A DNA stretch of 64,000 nucleotides from assembly GCA_026398255.1 (NCBI GenBank), contig JAPLTG010000015.1:62001-126000 (forward strand). Reading direction: 5' to 3'. The notes under the pieces are model-generated. The model searched no databases. It worked only from the letters and a program-made list of their open reading frames with translations, and had not been told where the DNA came from. This document shows positions 46,530-55,885 of the stretch, piece by piece. Source of the DNA: Verrucomicrobiota bacterium. Its GTDB lineage: Bacteria > Verrucomicrobiota > Verrucomicrobiia > Chthoniobacterales > Terrimicrobiaceae. A program made the translations under genes and the position numbers. The stretch's first letter is position 1. The number at the start of each line of letters is the position of its first letter.

Positions 46530-47306
46530 ATGGCCCGAATCAAGCTCCTCAGCACCGACTTCGATGGAACGCTGATCGAGCACGGGGCGAACCTTCGATG
46601 CACGGCCGCCATGGCCGAGGTGCTCCTCCACAACAAGCACCAAGGCGGTTTCTGGACCATCAATACGGGCCGTAGCCTCTGGCACGCCATCGAGGGCCTC
46701 GACGAATTCCACCCGCCCGTGCCGCCGGATTTTCTACTCACCAACGAGCGAGAGATTTTCCACCGAACCCCCGAAGGCCGCTGGGTTCCTGAGCACCACT
46801 GGAACCACACTTGCATGGAGCGACACGCCGAGCTTTTCTCTCAAGCTGACGACCTCTTCGCCAAAATCCGCACCCACACCACCGAGCATCCCGGCATCAA
46901 TCTCGTGGAGGAAAACGACGAGCCCTCCGGCGTGATCACCTCGAATGAGAAGGTGATGGAGGAATTTGTCGCGTTTCTGGAAAACGAGATCCGCACTCAC
47001 CCCGATTTTTCCTACCAGCGAAACACAATCTACCTCCGCTTCAGCCATCGCGATTACCACAAAGGCTCCGCGCTCGCGGAACTCACCCGCCTGATCGGCC
47101 TCACGCGCGCCGATGTCTGCGCCGCCGGCGACCACTTCAACGACATCCCGATGCTTGATGGACTCCACGCCAGCCACGTCTGTTGCCCATCCAATGCCAT
47201 TCCCGAAGTGCGTGAGATCGTCCTCCGATCGAACGGCCACATCGCCTCCAAACGAGCCGCCGACGGTGTCGCCGAGGCTTGGCATTTTTTCGAGAACGCC
47301 CCATGA
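46530..47306 (+). CDS. HAD-superfamily phosphatase (Cof/type IIB-like)
   Basis: 258 aa from the ATG at 46530. Motif I is STDFDGTLI with nucleophile and acid Asp. Motif II-like INTGRS is near residue 46. Motif III Lys lies in HKGSALAEL, and motif IV is GDHFNDIPML. Proteins of this type dephosphorylate sugar phosphates, trehalose/sucrose phosphate or phosphoglycolate. ATGA overlap with the GlcD-type oxidase raises the possibility that this is a phosphoglycolate phosphatase feeding glycolate to that oxidase; this is inference only. Confidence 0.88.
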   Translation: MARIKLLSTDFDGTLIEHGANLRCTAAMAEVLLHNKHQGGFWTINTGRSLWHAIEGLDEFHPPVPPDFLLTNEREIFHRTPEGRWVPEHHWNHTCMERHAELFSQADDLFAKIRTHTTEHPGINLVEENDEPSGVITSNEKVMEEFVAFLENEIRTHPDFSYQRNTIYLRFSHRDYHKGSALAELTRLIGLTRADVCAAGDHFNDIPMLDGLHASHVCCPSNAIPEVREIVLRSNGHIASKRAADGVAEAWHFFENAP

Positions 47307-48670
47307 CCGACGCCTTCCGCAAGAAGCTCTTCAAAAAACTCGGCGGCGCTGCCGTGATGACATCCCCCGCGCCCGAGTTCGCCTCCGACAAATGGTTCGC
47401 CAAAGGCTCGCCCGAGCTGGTCGTTTTTCCGAAGTCCACCGAGGAAACCTCCTTCGTCCTGCGTGAGGCCTACAGCGCCGGAATCCCCGTCACACCTCGC
47501 GGCGCGGGCTACGGCTATGTCGGCGGATGCACACCTGTGGCGGGCGGCATCGTGCTGTGCCTTGACCGCATGAACCGCATCCTCGAAATCAATGAGCGCG
47601 ATTTCGTCGCCGTCGTCGAGCCAGGCGTCATCACCGAGAAACTCCAACTCGCCGCCCGCGCCAAAAAACTCTTCTACCCGCCCGACCCCGCGAGCCTGAA
47701 AGATTGCAGCCTCGGCGGGAATATCGCCACCAACGCCGGCGGCCCGCGCTGCCTCAAATACGGCGTCACCCGCAGCTATGTCCTCGGCCTCACCGCCGTC
47801 CTGCCCGATGGCACGATCATTCGTTGCGGCGGCCGCACCCACAAAAACAAAACCGGCTTCGACCTCGTCGGCCTCTTCACCGGCTCGGAAGGCCTGCTCG
47901 GCGTCGTCACCCAAGCCACGCTCCGCCTCCTCCCCCTCCCTCCCGCCCGCGCAGTGCTCACGGCGGGTTTCCCCACGATGAAAAAAGCCGCCGCCGCCAT
48001 CCAGGCCGTTTTCGCCGCCGGCTTCCTCCCCGCCGCCGTCGAGGTTGCCGATGAATTCACGCTCAATTCCGCCCGCAGCTACAACCCGAAGGCCGAGTTC
48101 CCGCCGGGCAAAGCCCAAGTCATCCTCGAAGTCGACGGCCAACCCGCCAGCGTCAAAAGCGAAGCCGCCGCCCTCGAAAAACTCCTCAAAAAATCCGGAG
48201 CCCTCGGCATCCGCAAAGCAACCACCGAAAAAGCCTGTGAAGCCCTCTGGGCCCTCCGCCGTGTCTATTCCCAGTCCCTCAAAGCCACCGGCCTCAAGAA
48301 ACTCAACGAGGACATCGTCGTTCCCCGCGGGCGGCTCGTGGACCTCATGGACTTCGCCGCCAAATTGCAAAAAAAATCCGGCTTCCCCATCGCCTGCTTC
48401 GGCCACGCGGGCGACGGCAACATCCATGTGAACATCATGGTCGCCGACCCCGAAAATCCCACCGTCCAAAAAAAGGCCACCTCGGCCTTGAACGAACTCT
48501 TCCGCCAAGTCCTCGCCTGGGACGGCGCGATCACCGGCGAGCACGGCATCGGCCTCGCCAAAATGCCTTGGTGGAATCTAGCCGTCTCCCCCGAAACCCG
48601 CGAACTCCACCGCCGCCTCAAATCCGCCCTCGACGCCAAAAGCCTACTGAATCCCGGCAAGTTTGTTTGA
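47303..48670 (+). CDS. FAD-linked oxidase, GlcD/D-lactate dehydrogenase family
   Basis: 455 aa. The FAD-binding half shows TPRGAGYGYVGGCTPVAGG, YPPDPASLKDCSLGGNIATN and GPRCLKYGVT. The C-terminal half has GHAGDGNIHVNIMV and GEHGIGLAKMPW, which bind substrate and metal. It oxidises glycolate, D-lactate or another 2-hydroxyacid. GlcE and GlcF partners are not adjacent, so it may work alone as the D-lactate dehydrogenase type. Its stop codon lies in a 19-bp inverted-repeat arm. Confidence 0.92.
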   Translation: MTDAFRKKLFKKLGGAAVMTSPAPEFASDKWFAKGSPELVVFPKSTEETSFVLREAYSAGIPVTPRGAGYGYVGGCTPVAGGIVLCLDRMNRILEINERDFVAVVEPGVITEKLQLAARAKKLFYPPDPASLKDCSLGGNIATNAGGPRCLKYGVTRSYVLGLTAVLPDGTIIRCGGRTHKNKTGFDLVGLFTGSEGLLGVVTQATLRLLPLPPARAVLTAGFPTMKKAAAAIQAVFAAGFLPAAVEVADEFTLNSARSYNPKAEFPPGKAQVILEVDGQPASVKSEAAALEKLLKKSGALGIRKATTEKACEALWALRRVYSQSLKATGLKKLNEDIVVPRGRLVDLMDFAAKLQKKSGFPIACFGHAGDGNIHVNIMVADPENPTVQKKATSALNELFRQVLAWDGAITGEHGIGLAKMPWWNLAVSPETRELHRRLKSALDAKSLLNPGKFV

Positions 48671-48786
48671 CCACAGAGGACACAGAGTTTTTGCAGGGAA
48701 AATTTATCCCGCAGGTGAGCTTATCGCCCTCTTTCTTGTTCCACCAAATTTTCTTCCTCTTTGTGCTCTCTGTGTCCTCTGTGGTC
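48669..48786. repeat. inverted repeat with 19-bp arms (ACAGAGGACACAGAG type) between convergent genes
   Basis: GACCACAGAGGACACAGAG at 48669-48687 and its exact reverse complement at 48768-48786 flank an 80-bp AT-rich centre. The left arm includes the glcD-like stop codon. This sequence family is widespread in bacterial genomes as an intergenic element. Lying between convergent genes, it may end transcription in both directions. Confidence 0.9.
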
Positions 48787-48812
48787 AATCCCCTCTCAGG
48801 GCTTCGCCGCAC

Positions 48813-49805
48813 TCAGGACAGGATTTTGATATAAGCCTTGCGGCGGAGCGTATCGATCCAGCGCTGCTGGGCTTTCATGCGCTCCTGTTGGATCAAGTTG
48901 CGCTCGATCTCCTCGCGCACCTCGGCCATCGGCTTGACCGAGGCATTTTTGCGGGCCTCGCAAAAGAGGATGTAGTAGGAATCGCCGATTTGCATCACGG
49001 GCCCGGTCTCTCCCGCTTTCAGCGAAAAGGCCGCTTTCGTGAGTTCCTCGTTCAAAGTATTGCGCTCCACCCAACCCCAGTCGCCACCAAGGTCGCTCGT
49101 CGCCTCGTCCTCGGAATACATCTGCGCCATGCGTTCGAACTCGGCTCCCTCGATGATTTTCTGGCGGATCTCCTCGGCCGTTTGACGCTTGTTGGCGCCG
49201 ATCACATCGTTCGACCCTTCACGCAGCACAATCATGCGCAATTTGATCTGTTCGGGCACCGAGTAAGCCGACCTGTTTTTGTCGTAGAAACTTTGGATTT
49301 GCTTCGGGGAAACCACGAAGTTGTCCGAGATTTTTGCCTGCCGCATGGCTTGGACGATGATTTTCTCGCGTTCGATTTCCTTGAAGCGGGTGAGCGTAAA
49401 GCCCTGCGCCTGGAGCGTGCGAATGAACGCCGCACGGTCGCCGCCGAATTCCTCGCGGATGATCGTCTGCACACGGTCGTCGATCACATACTCGGGGATG
49501 TTCGCCCCTTTTTCCTGCATGGCGCGGAACTCCTGGATGATGAGCTGGCGGTCCACGAGGTCCTTCAGCGCGCCAAGGCGCATTTCTTTGATCTTATCCG
49601 CCAAATCCGGCCCGGTGTAGGCCTCGCGCATGGCCCGTTCACGGGCGCCGACGAGTTCGCGGACCTGAGAGATTGTGACGACATCGTTGTTAACAATGGC
49701 CGCCACGCCATCGACTACCTCGGCTTGCTGAGCCGGAGCCGTTTGAAGAATCCCGCCAAGGAGGAATCCTCCCAGCAAAATCGCGGCGAAATATCTTATC
49801 GGCAT
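48813..49805 (-). CDS. SurA-like periplasmic chaperone/peptidyl-prolyl isomerase
   Basis: 330 aa. Signal peptide 1-25 (ends APA). A SurA-N domain (VVDGVAAIVNNDVVTISQV to about residue 170) includes LVDRQLIIQEF. One parvulin-like domain follows (PEQIKLRMIVLRE, SEDEATSDLGGDWGWVERNTL, FSLKAGETGPVMQIGDSYYI). E. coli SurA has two parvulin domains, so this is the single-domain form. It escorts outer-membrane proteins. It overlaps the mfd stop by 10 bp. Confidence 0.92.
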   Translation of the reverse strand: MPIRYFAAILLGGFLLGGILQTAPAQQAEVVDGVAAIVNNDVVTISQVRELVGARERAMREAYTGPDLADKIKEMRLGALKDLVDRQLIIQEFRAMQEKGANIPEYVIDDRVQTIIREEFGGDRAAFIRTLQAQGFTLTRFKEIEREKIIVQAMRQAKISDNFVVSPKQIQSFYDKNRSAYSVPEQIKLRMIVLREGSNDVIGANKRQTAEEIRQKIIEGAEFERMAQMYSEDEATSDLGGDWGWVERNTLNEELTKAAFSLKAGETGPVMQIGDSYYILFCEARKNASVKPMAEVREEIERNLIQQERMKAQQRWIDTLRRKAYIKILS

Positions 49806-52800
49806 GGCATTTTTTCTAGGCAGGTCAAAACTTCGCGGAGCCTAGAATCGGGGTCTGGAGCCGTCAAGCGGGGAAACCTTCCGCCGATGAGCACAAAGCT
49901 TCCGCCGCGCGTGAGCATGAGTTTTTCGCCTCGGACTTCCACCATAGGAATCCTGCGCCGGGTCGCCTCGAGCTTGATCGCAGCACAAAGAAGGGCGTTC
50001 TCCACCGCGGGCGGCAAAGGGCCAAATCGGTCCCTCCACGCGGCTCGGAGTTGGTCGATCTCGTCACGCGAGGCGGCCTCGGCCATACGGCGGTGGGCAT
50101 CGATCCGCATCTTCGATTCCGGCATGTAGGAATGCGGCACGAAGGATGCCGCCAGATCACCCCCGGAAGCGAATGCACCCTCTTCGGTGGCGACAAAATC
50201 CAACCGTAGCGTGGCGGTGCCGCCGCCGGATTTTTTGCCCTTCAGGGAATCGACGGCACGGCGGAGCATTTTGCAGTAAAGGTCGAATCCCACCGTGATG
50301 ATGTGCCCGCTCTGCTCCGTGCCAAGCAGGTTGCCGGCGCCGCGGATCTCGAGGTCGCGCATGGCGATTTTAAAGCCCGAGCCAAGTTCCGAATATTGCT
50401 TGATCGCCGAAACACGCTTCCGGGCGGCTCCGACGGACATCAACTCGCGCGGCAACAGCAGGAACGCGTAGGCTTTCGTGCCCGAACGCCCGACCCGGCC
50501 GCGCAACTGATAGAGATCGGCTAGGCCAAAACGGTCGGCGCGGTCGATAAGGATTGTGTTGGCATTGGGAATATCCAGCCCGCTTTCGATGATCGTGGTG
50601 GAAACCAGCACATCGGCCTTGCCCGCAACGAAGGTCTGCATCACGGACTCGAGCTCCCCCTCCTCCATTTGGCCGTGGCCGACAATCACACGCGCGCCTT
50701 CGCAAAGCTCACCGATGCGGTTCGCCACTCGCTCGATGGATTGCACGCGGTTGTGCAGGAAATAAACCTGCCCGCCACGGGCGAGTTCGCGGTTGATGGC
50801 ATCGCGGATCACCCGCTCGTCGTAGCCGCAAACGATGGTTTCGACTGGTTGGCGGTTCGGCGGCGGCGTTTCGATCACCGACATGTCGCGCGCGCCCATG
50901 AGCGAGAGGTAGAGCGTGCGGGGAATCGGCGTGGCCGAGAGCGTGAGGACATCCACAAGGCGGAATTTTTCCTTTAGGGCGTCTTTGTGTTTCACGCCAA
51001 AGCGCTGCTCTTCATCCACCACCACCAGGCCTAGGTTTTTGAAATGCACATCGGAGGAAATGACGCGGTGTGTTCCGACGACAATGTCCACGCTGCCATC
51101 GGCCAGAGCCTTGATCACGCGGCGTTGTTCGGCAGCGCTCCGGTAACGGCTTAAAAGCTCGATCGTCACCGGATACTCGCTCATGCGCTCGCGGAGATTT
51201 TGCCAATGCTGCTGGGCGAGAACCGTCGTGGGCGCGATGAGCGCGGCCTGCTTGCCGCCGGTCACGGCCTTGAACGCCGCGCGGATGGCGACCTCGGTTT
51301 TTCCGAATCCCACATCGCCACAAATGAGGCGGTCCATCGCGCGCGAAGATTCCATATCCTCCTTCGTCTCGCGGATGGCTCGGAGTTGGTCAGGGGTTTC
51401 GGTGTAAAGAAACGATCGCTCGAATTCCTGCTGCCAATGCGAATCCAGCTGGAAGGAAAACCCCGTCGCCGTCTCCCGTTCGGCCTGCACCTTGAGCATT
51501 CGGGCGGCATATTCGTAGATGCCGCGCGTGGCTTTTTCCTTGGCCTTCTTCCAGCGACCGGAGCCGAGATCGGAAAGATCGGGATGCTTTTTGCCCAGAC
51601 CGACATACCGGGCGACCTGCCAAGCCTGATCGAGCGGCACATAGAGCCGGGCGTCGTTGGCGAACTCCAGCACGAGCACATCGCCCAAGCCGTCGGGGGC
51701 TTTTTCCAAACCCTCATAGCGCCCGATGCCGTGGTCGAGGTGAACGACCAAGTCGCCCTCCTCAAATTCCGAAAAATCCATCGCATGCCGTCCAGCCCGC
51801 ATCCGCTCGCGGCGGAGCGCGGCGCAGTGGGCGCGTTGGCTCGCCGAGCGCCCCAAAACCTCGGACTCCGAGAGAACGGCCAGTTTTAGCGAAGGACACA
51901 TGAAGCCGCGCGTGGCCGGCGTGGCGAGGAAGACCACCCCGGCGGTGTCGAAATCAAAGTCCGCCGCCAACTCCCGAAACCGCTCCCCCTCGCCCTCGTT
52001 GGCACAAGCAAAGGCAATCGTCCAACGGTCCGCTGACCACGAATGGAGCTGGTTGAAAAACCTGTCGCGCTTGGCTTCGTTCAGCACCAAATCCCCCGCA
52101 GCGAGATCGCCGAACGGCGGCGGGTGGAATTCGACCGCTCTCCCATTCTCTGCGGGAGAGGAAAAAATCGCGCGACCCTCGAACCCTTCCTCCGGCTCGA
52201 TTTCAAGAATCGTGTCCGCTTTTTGAATGTAGTCCCTCAGCGTGGCGCTGGACGCCTCTCCCTTCCCTGTAAAAACCTCCAGGCTCTCGACCGCGCCCAC
52301 CGAGCCCTGCGTGTCGATGTCAAACTCCCGCATCGACTCGATCTCCACATCAAACCACTCGAGACGCACCGGTCGCGATTGCTGCCAGGAGAAGACATCA
52401 ACGATGCCGCCCCGCCGTGCAAATTGCCCGCGAGCAGTGACGGTCGGCGTGGAAACATAACCCGACGCTTCCAGCCGGCGTTCGATGTCCTCGATAGCGA
52501 TTTTTTCTCCGCGCCGAAGTTCGAACAAACCCGACTTCAGGGAGGATTTGGCCGGCGCGGGCGAATCCCACTGCGCCGCGTGGATCACCACCACCTCATC
52601 TCCTTTTCCCACCAACGAACGAAGCAGATCCAGACGCTCGGACTCGGTCTCGGCATCGGGCAATGCCTCTTCGCTGGGAACCTCCAAGTCAGGAAACAAC
52701 CGCACCTTCGGGCACCAAGCCGCCAGCTCCGAGGCGAATTCCTCCTGCCCTTTGAGGTCACGGCACACGACCCACACACGCCCTGTCAGCTTGCGCACCC

Positions 52801-52909
52801 AAAGCGCCGCGACAAACGGCTGCGCAGGCTCAGCAACGCCATGCAACGCCCCCGAAGGCTTGGTGAATTTCACCGAGCCAAGGAACGAATCAACAGGTGA
52901 AAATTTCAT
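49796..52909 (-). CDS. mfd: transcription-repair coupling factor Mfd
   Basis: 1037 aa from the ATG at 52909, about 110 aa shorter than E. coli Mfd, mostly in the N-terminal UvrB-like region. The RNA-polymerase-interaction domain has EEGDLVVHLDHGIGRYEGL. The translocase has Walker A GDVGFGKTEVAIRAAF, the DEEQ box DEEQRFGVKHKD, SATPIPRTLY, and QLRGRVGRS. It removes stalled RNA polymerase and recruits UvrA. Its start overlaps the end of the aminotransferase gene by 20 bp and its end overlaps the SurA-like start. Confidence 0.96.
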   Translation of the reverse strand: MKFSPVDSFLGSVKFTKPSGALHGVAEPAQPFVAALWVRKLTGRVWVVCRDLKGQEEFASELAAWCPKVRLFPDLEVPSEEALPDAETESERLDLLRSLVGKGDEVVVIHAAQWDSPAPAKSSLKSGLFELRRGEKIAIEDIERRLEASGYVSTPTVTARGQFARRGGIVDVFSWQQSRPVRLEWFDVEIESMREFDIDTQGSVGAVESLEVFTGKGEASSATLRDYIQKADTILEIEPEEGFEGRAIFSSPAENGRAVEFHPPPFGDLAAGDLVLNEAKRDRFFNQLHSWSADRWTIAFACANEGEGERFRELAADFDFDTAGVVFLATPATRGFMCPSLKLAVLSESEVLGRSASQRAHCAALRRERMRAGRHAMDFSEFEEGDLVVHLDHGIGRYEGLEKAPDGLGDVLVLEFANDARLYVPLDQAWQVARYVGLGKKHPDLSDLGSGRWKKAKEKATRGIYEYAARMLKVQAERETATGFSFQLDSHWQQEFERSFLYTETPDQLRAIRETKEDMESSRAMDRLICGDVGFGKTEVAIRAAFKAVTGGKQAALIAPTTVLAQQHWQNLRERMSEYPVTIELLSRYRSAAEQRRVIKALADGSVDIVVGTHRVISSDVHFKNLGLVVVDEEQRFGVKHKDALKEKFRLVDVLTLSATPIPRTLYLSLMGARDMSVIETPPPNRQPVETIVCGYDERVIRDAINRELARGGQVYFLHNRVQSIERVANRIGELCEGARVIVGHGQMEEGELESVMQTFVAGKADVLVSTTIIESGLDIPNANTILIDRADRFGLADLYQLRGRVGRSGTKAYAFLLLPRELMSVGAARKRVSAIKQYSELGSGFKIAMRDLEIRGAGNLLGTEQSGHIITVGFDLYCKMLRRAVDSLKGKKSGGGTATLRLDFVATEEGAFASGGDLAASFVPHSYMPESKMRIDAHRRMAEAASRDEIDQLRAAWRDRFGPLPPAVENALLCAAIKLEATRRRIPMVEVRGEKLMLTRGGSFVLIGGRFPRLTAPDPDSRLREVLTCLEKMPCR

Positions 52910-53657
52910 CGAAATACCGGCGCTGGATTTCGGCACAAGCCAACTCCAGCGGGCGACCATCCAACTCGGCAATCGGTCGAATGCCAATCCGACTGTTCGT
53001 GAGAAACGCACCGGAGCAATTTCTCAACGCCTCGACATCGAAAATTTCCTCCGAGGCACCCATCGCGGCCAGCACCCAGGACCTCACCGCCCCATCCCGC
53101 GCGCCGCTCTCCAGCGCGGGCGTGATCCAGCGTCCATCGATCTGCAGAAAAACATTCGCCATGGCCGCTCCAACCAGCATCCCAGCGGGATTGAACACCA
53201 ATGCCTCGTCGCATTGGGATCTCTTTACTGACGCCAGCGCATCGAGGTTTTGCCAGTAATTGCCCGTCTTCCACCCACCCGGCCGAGGCAAATACGGCGC
53301 GGCGCTCAAAGCCACCCGCAACGCCGGGAGATTCCAACCCACCTCCGCCTCGTCGAAGAGCCCATAGGCATCTCCGGCAAACGGAGCCTCAAGCCCGCCC
53401 GCGCCAGCCGTCAGATAAAATCGCAACAGACCAGTTCCGAGCTGTGAAAAATCAAACACCGGCATCTCAGGAACTTCTCCTCCGCAATCCTCTGCTGCCC
53501 GCCCGAGTCGCTCCAAATGGGCTTCCAACAAAAGTGGACGCCCCTCGCACACGGCGACACTCTCAAAAACGCTCATGCCATATCGAAACCCCCGATCCGC
53601 CAACGGAAGGTGCTCCGACGGCACCCAATGGCCCTCGTGTTTTTTCCAAGATCTCAT
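52890..53657 (-). CDS. class IV PLP enzyme (aminodeoxychorismate lyase/branched-chain aminotransferase-like)
   Basis: 255 aa. LADRGFRYGMSVFESV is the family start, followed by LLLEAHLERL. The PLP-binding Lys lies in GWKTGNYWQNL, and QCDEALVFNPAGMLVGAAMANVF holds the conserved Glu and phosphate-binding loop. KTGNY and the short length favour aminodeoxychorismate lyase (PabC, p-aminobenzoate for folate), but a small D-amino-acid or branched-chain aminotransferase cannot be excluded. It overlaps mfd by 20 bp. Confidence 0.82.
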   Translation of the reverse strand: MRSWKKHEGHWVPSEHLPLADRGFRYGMSVFESVAVCEGRPLLLEAHLERLGRAAEDCGGEVPEMPVFDFSQLGTGLLRFYLTAGAGGLEAPFAGDAYGLFDEAEVGWNLPALRVALSAAPYLPRPGGWKTGNYWQNLDALASVKRSQCDEALVFNPAGMLVGAAMANVFLQIDGRWITPALESGARDGAVRSWVLAAMGASEEIFDVEALRNCSGAFLTNSRIGIRPIAELDGRPLELACAEIQRRYFDEIFTC

Positions 53658-53851
53658 ACCCCCAAGGCATTCAAGCAGCAGCGCCGAGTCAAGCTTCCCT
53701 GATTTGGCATCTCACTCAAAGGCGACGGCAAAACGGGCAGCGAGAAGGACGAGACCTACGACTTCCTTTTCGGGCCATCCCCACACGGGTGGGGAAATCT
53801 TGCAGGGCAGATTGGATCGCGGCAACGGCCGCGATGGGCGGGAAGATGGTT

Positions 53852-54283
53852 TTAGCCGATGACATTCCGGCCTTTCAGACCGAAGTGTTTGGCGGCGGCG
53901 AGGAGATGCTTGTCGTTCGAGTAAATCTCGCGAAAACCGTGCTCCTTGGCACAAACGAGGTGGAGGGCATCGGAGGCGCGGAGGAAGATTTGTTTTGGGA
54001 GGTCCAAGTAGAATTGGCGGACATGCTGCACGAGGTTCGCGGTGATTGGAAAAAACGACCAGCATCCGGAAATGACATCCTGATTAAACTGGTTCATCGA
54101 TTGCTGGCACAGTTCCTTGCCAATGAGTCCCTCTCGCCATTTGCGATGGATTGCGGAAGGCACTTCGATTTCCGCCAGGCTGCTGGAGGACACATCATGG
54201 CTCTCAAAAAGCTCCCGCACCTCCTCGGAGCCGGGCTCTGGAATGTAGAACTTCAGGATGTAAGCCGAATCGGAATAGATCAC
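53852..54283 (-). CDS. VapC-type PIN-domain toxin
   Basis: 143 aa. PIN-domain acids are in MIYSDSAYILKFY (Asp5), SSSSLAEIEVPSAIHR (Glu), and LRASDALHLVCAKEHG (Asp). The end has FREIYSNDKHLLAAAKHFGL with a further Asp. It likely cleaves RNA, often tRNA or rRNA. It overlaps the antitoxin gene by ATGA, giving the normal antitoxin-first order. Confidence 0.92.
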   Translation of the reverse strand: MIYSDSAYILKFYIPEPGSEEVRELFESHDVSSSSLAEIEVPSAIHRKWREGLIGKELCQQSMNQFNQDVISGCWSFFPITANLVQHVRQFYLDLPKQIFLRASDALHLVCAKEHGFREIYSNDKHLLAAAKHFGLKGRNVIG

Positions 54284-54555
54284 CAGTTGCTCCCGCGATC
54301 ACGGTCCTCCGAAATGTATTTCGTCGAATCGCCTTTCACCGGTTTGTTCATGAGGGCGGCGTAGCCTGGCAGAAGAACGCGGTCTTTCCACTTCGGGCGG
54401 CTCGATTTTCCATCGGAGAGCGTGGAAAGGGGTTGGATTTGGGCGATAGGTTTGCCGTTGTCGGTGATGACGACGCGGAAGTTTTCCGACGCCTTCCGGA
54501 CAAAGTGTCCGGTGCGGGCGTGGAGTTCCCGGATCGGGATTTCGATTGTGGTCAT
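54280..54555 (-). CDS. Phd/YefM-type antitoxin of the VapC pair
   Basis: 91 aa. The N-terminal DNA-binding part is IEIPIRELHARTGHFVRKAS, then FRVVITDNGKPIAQIQPL, the standard Phd/YefM pattern. The C-terminal 45 residues, unstructured when free, would cover the toxin. The operator-like tandem repeat at 54564-54580 just upstream suggests autoregulation. Confidence 0.9.
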   Translation of the reverse strand: MTTIEIPIRELHARTGHFVRKASENFRVVITDNGKPIAQIQPLSTLSDGKSSRPKWKDRVLLPGYAALMNKPVKGDSTKYISEDRDRGSNW

Positions 54556-54563
54556 GCGCCAAG

Positions 54564-54590
54564 CGTGACACGCGTGACACGGTTTGTCAA
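54564..54590 (-). promoter_or_regulatory. promoter/operator of the toxin-antitoxin pair
   Basis: Two direct copies of CGTGACAC (54564-54571 and 54573-54580, 9 bp apart) lie between a perfect -35 TTGACA (minus strand, 54585-54590) and the antitoxin ATG. The -10 is poor. Repeats there are well placed for antitoxin binding. Confidence 0.5.
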
Positions 54591-54594
54591 AAGG

Positions 54595-55869
54595 TCAACC
54601 GATGGCTAGACGGGCGGCGAGGAGGCCTTCGAGGTGAAGGCGGAGCGGATCGTTTTCGATGTGAGTGAGGAGGCTGTTGAAGAAGCCGTTCACAATGAGG
54701 CGGCGGGCTTTGTCGGCGGGGATGCCTCGGGCTTCCATGTAAAAAAGTTCGTCAGCGCTGATGGGGCCGTTCGTGGCACCGTGACTGCAACGGACTTCGT
54801 CGTTCAGGATTTCGAGGCCGGGCATGGAGTTTGGGTCGGCATCGTCGCTGAGAATGAGGTTTTTGACCTTCTGGTAGGCGTCGGTGCCCTTGGCGCCGGG
54901 CTGGACCTTGATGAGGCCGGCGAAGATGGTGCGCGATTTGTCGTCGAGCGCGTTGAGGTAAAGGAGGTCGCTGGTGGCGTTGGGCGCGACATGGTCTTGC
55001 AGGGTGCGCTGGTCGATCTCGCGGGTGCCTTCGACGGGGTTGATGGAATACATTTCGCTGCGGGAGCCTTCGCCGACGAGCCGGCTGAGACTTTCTCCAC
55101 GGATGAAGGCTCCACCAAAATTTGCAATGAGCGCGGTGGCGGTGGCTTCACGATCCACAATGGTGGAGTTGAGATGGAACGCGGTGGTCTCCCGGGACCA
55201 ATCCTGGACGGAGATGTAGGTCAGCTTCGCGCCGCGGGCGAGGTGGAGGTCGTTCACGCCACAGGCGAAGGCTGGGAGCTGGTCGGCGGACTTGAAATAA
55301 TCCACAACCGTGACGCGGCTGTTCTCGCCGCAGACGATCAGAGTGTGTGGGAAGACGGAGGCGTTGGCGCCTTCGACCCACTGGAAGAGTTCGATCGGGA
55401 GTTCGACGCTGGTGTTGGCCGGGACATAAAGGAATGCGCCGGCGGCGACGCGGGCTTTGTGGAGCGCGGCGTATTTGCGGGAGCCGAGTTCCACGGGTTG
55501 GGCCATGAAATATTTTTTGAAGAGCTCGGTGTGGTTCGCGGCGGCGGACTCGAGGGTTTCGAGGATGACGCCTTTCGGGAGCAAGCCTGCCTCACGGTGC
55601 AGCAGGGCATTGTTGCCGAGGATGAGCTTGGCGGCGGTTTCCTTGAGGCCGGTGGAGGCATTGATGAGGCGGCCTTCGCTCGCGACGGGGTTGGCATCAA
55701 CAAATGCGGAGAGGTCGAGGGCTTTGAGATTCGCGAAACGCCAGGACTCGTCCTTGCGGACGGGGACGGGGAGTTTTTCGTATTCGGCGAGCGCGGCGGA
55801 TTGTTCGGCCTGGAACCAGGCGGGCCATGCGGACGGGGCCGCGGCGGGTTTTTCCATAAGAGTGGTCAT
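54595..55869 (-). CDS. sufD: Fe-S cluster assembly protein SufD
   Basis: 424 aa from the ATG at 55869, which has an AGAGGA box. Family features include the beta-helix core with HTLIVCGENSRVTVVDYF, NFGGAFIRGESLSRL, DDKSRTIFAGLIKVQPGA and EVRCSHGATNGPIS near the C-terminus. SufD partners SufB and SufC in the SufBC2D scaffold. It starts 16 bp after sufB and is the last gene of the fur-suf operon. Confidence 0.97.
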   Translation of the reverse strand: MTTLMEKPAAAPSAWPAWFQAEQSAALAEYEKLPVPVRKDESWRFANLKALDLSAFVDANPVASEGRLINASTGLKETAAKLILGNNALLHREAGLLPKGVILETLESAAANHTELFKKYFMAQPVELGSRKYAALHKARVAAGAFLYVPANTSVELPIELFQWVEGANASVFPHTLIVCGENSRVTVVDYFKSADQLPAFACGVNDLHLARGAKLTYISVQDWSRETTAFHLNSTIVDREATATALIANFGGAFIRGESLSRLVGEGSRSEMYSINPVEGTREIDQRTLQDHVAPNATSDLLYLNALDDKSRTIFAGLIKVQPGAKGTDAYQKVKNLILSDDADPNSMPGLEILNDEVRCSHGATNGPISADELFYMEARGIPADKARRLIVNGFFNSLLTHIENDPLRLHLEGLLAARLAIG

Positions 55870-55885
55870 TGGGTTTTCCTCTGGT

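Noticed and set aside
53774-53802. CRISPR array
   Set aside because: Only one repeat-like unit exists; there is no second copy at spacer distance and no cas gene, so it is listed only as a low-interest finding.
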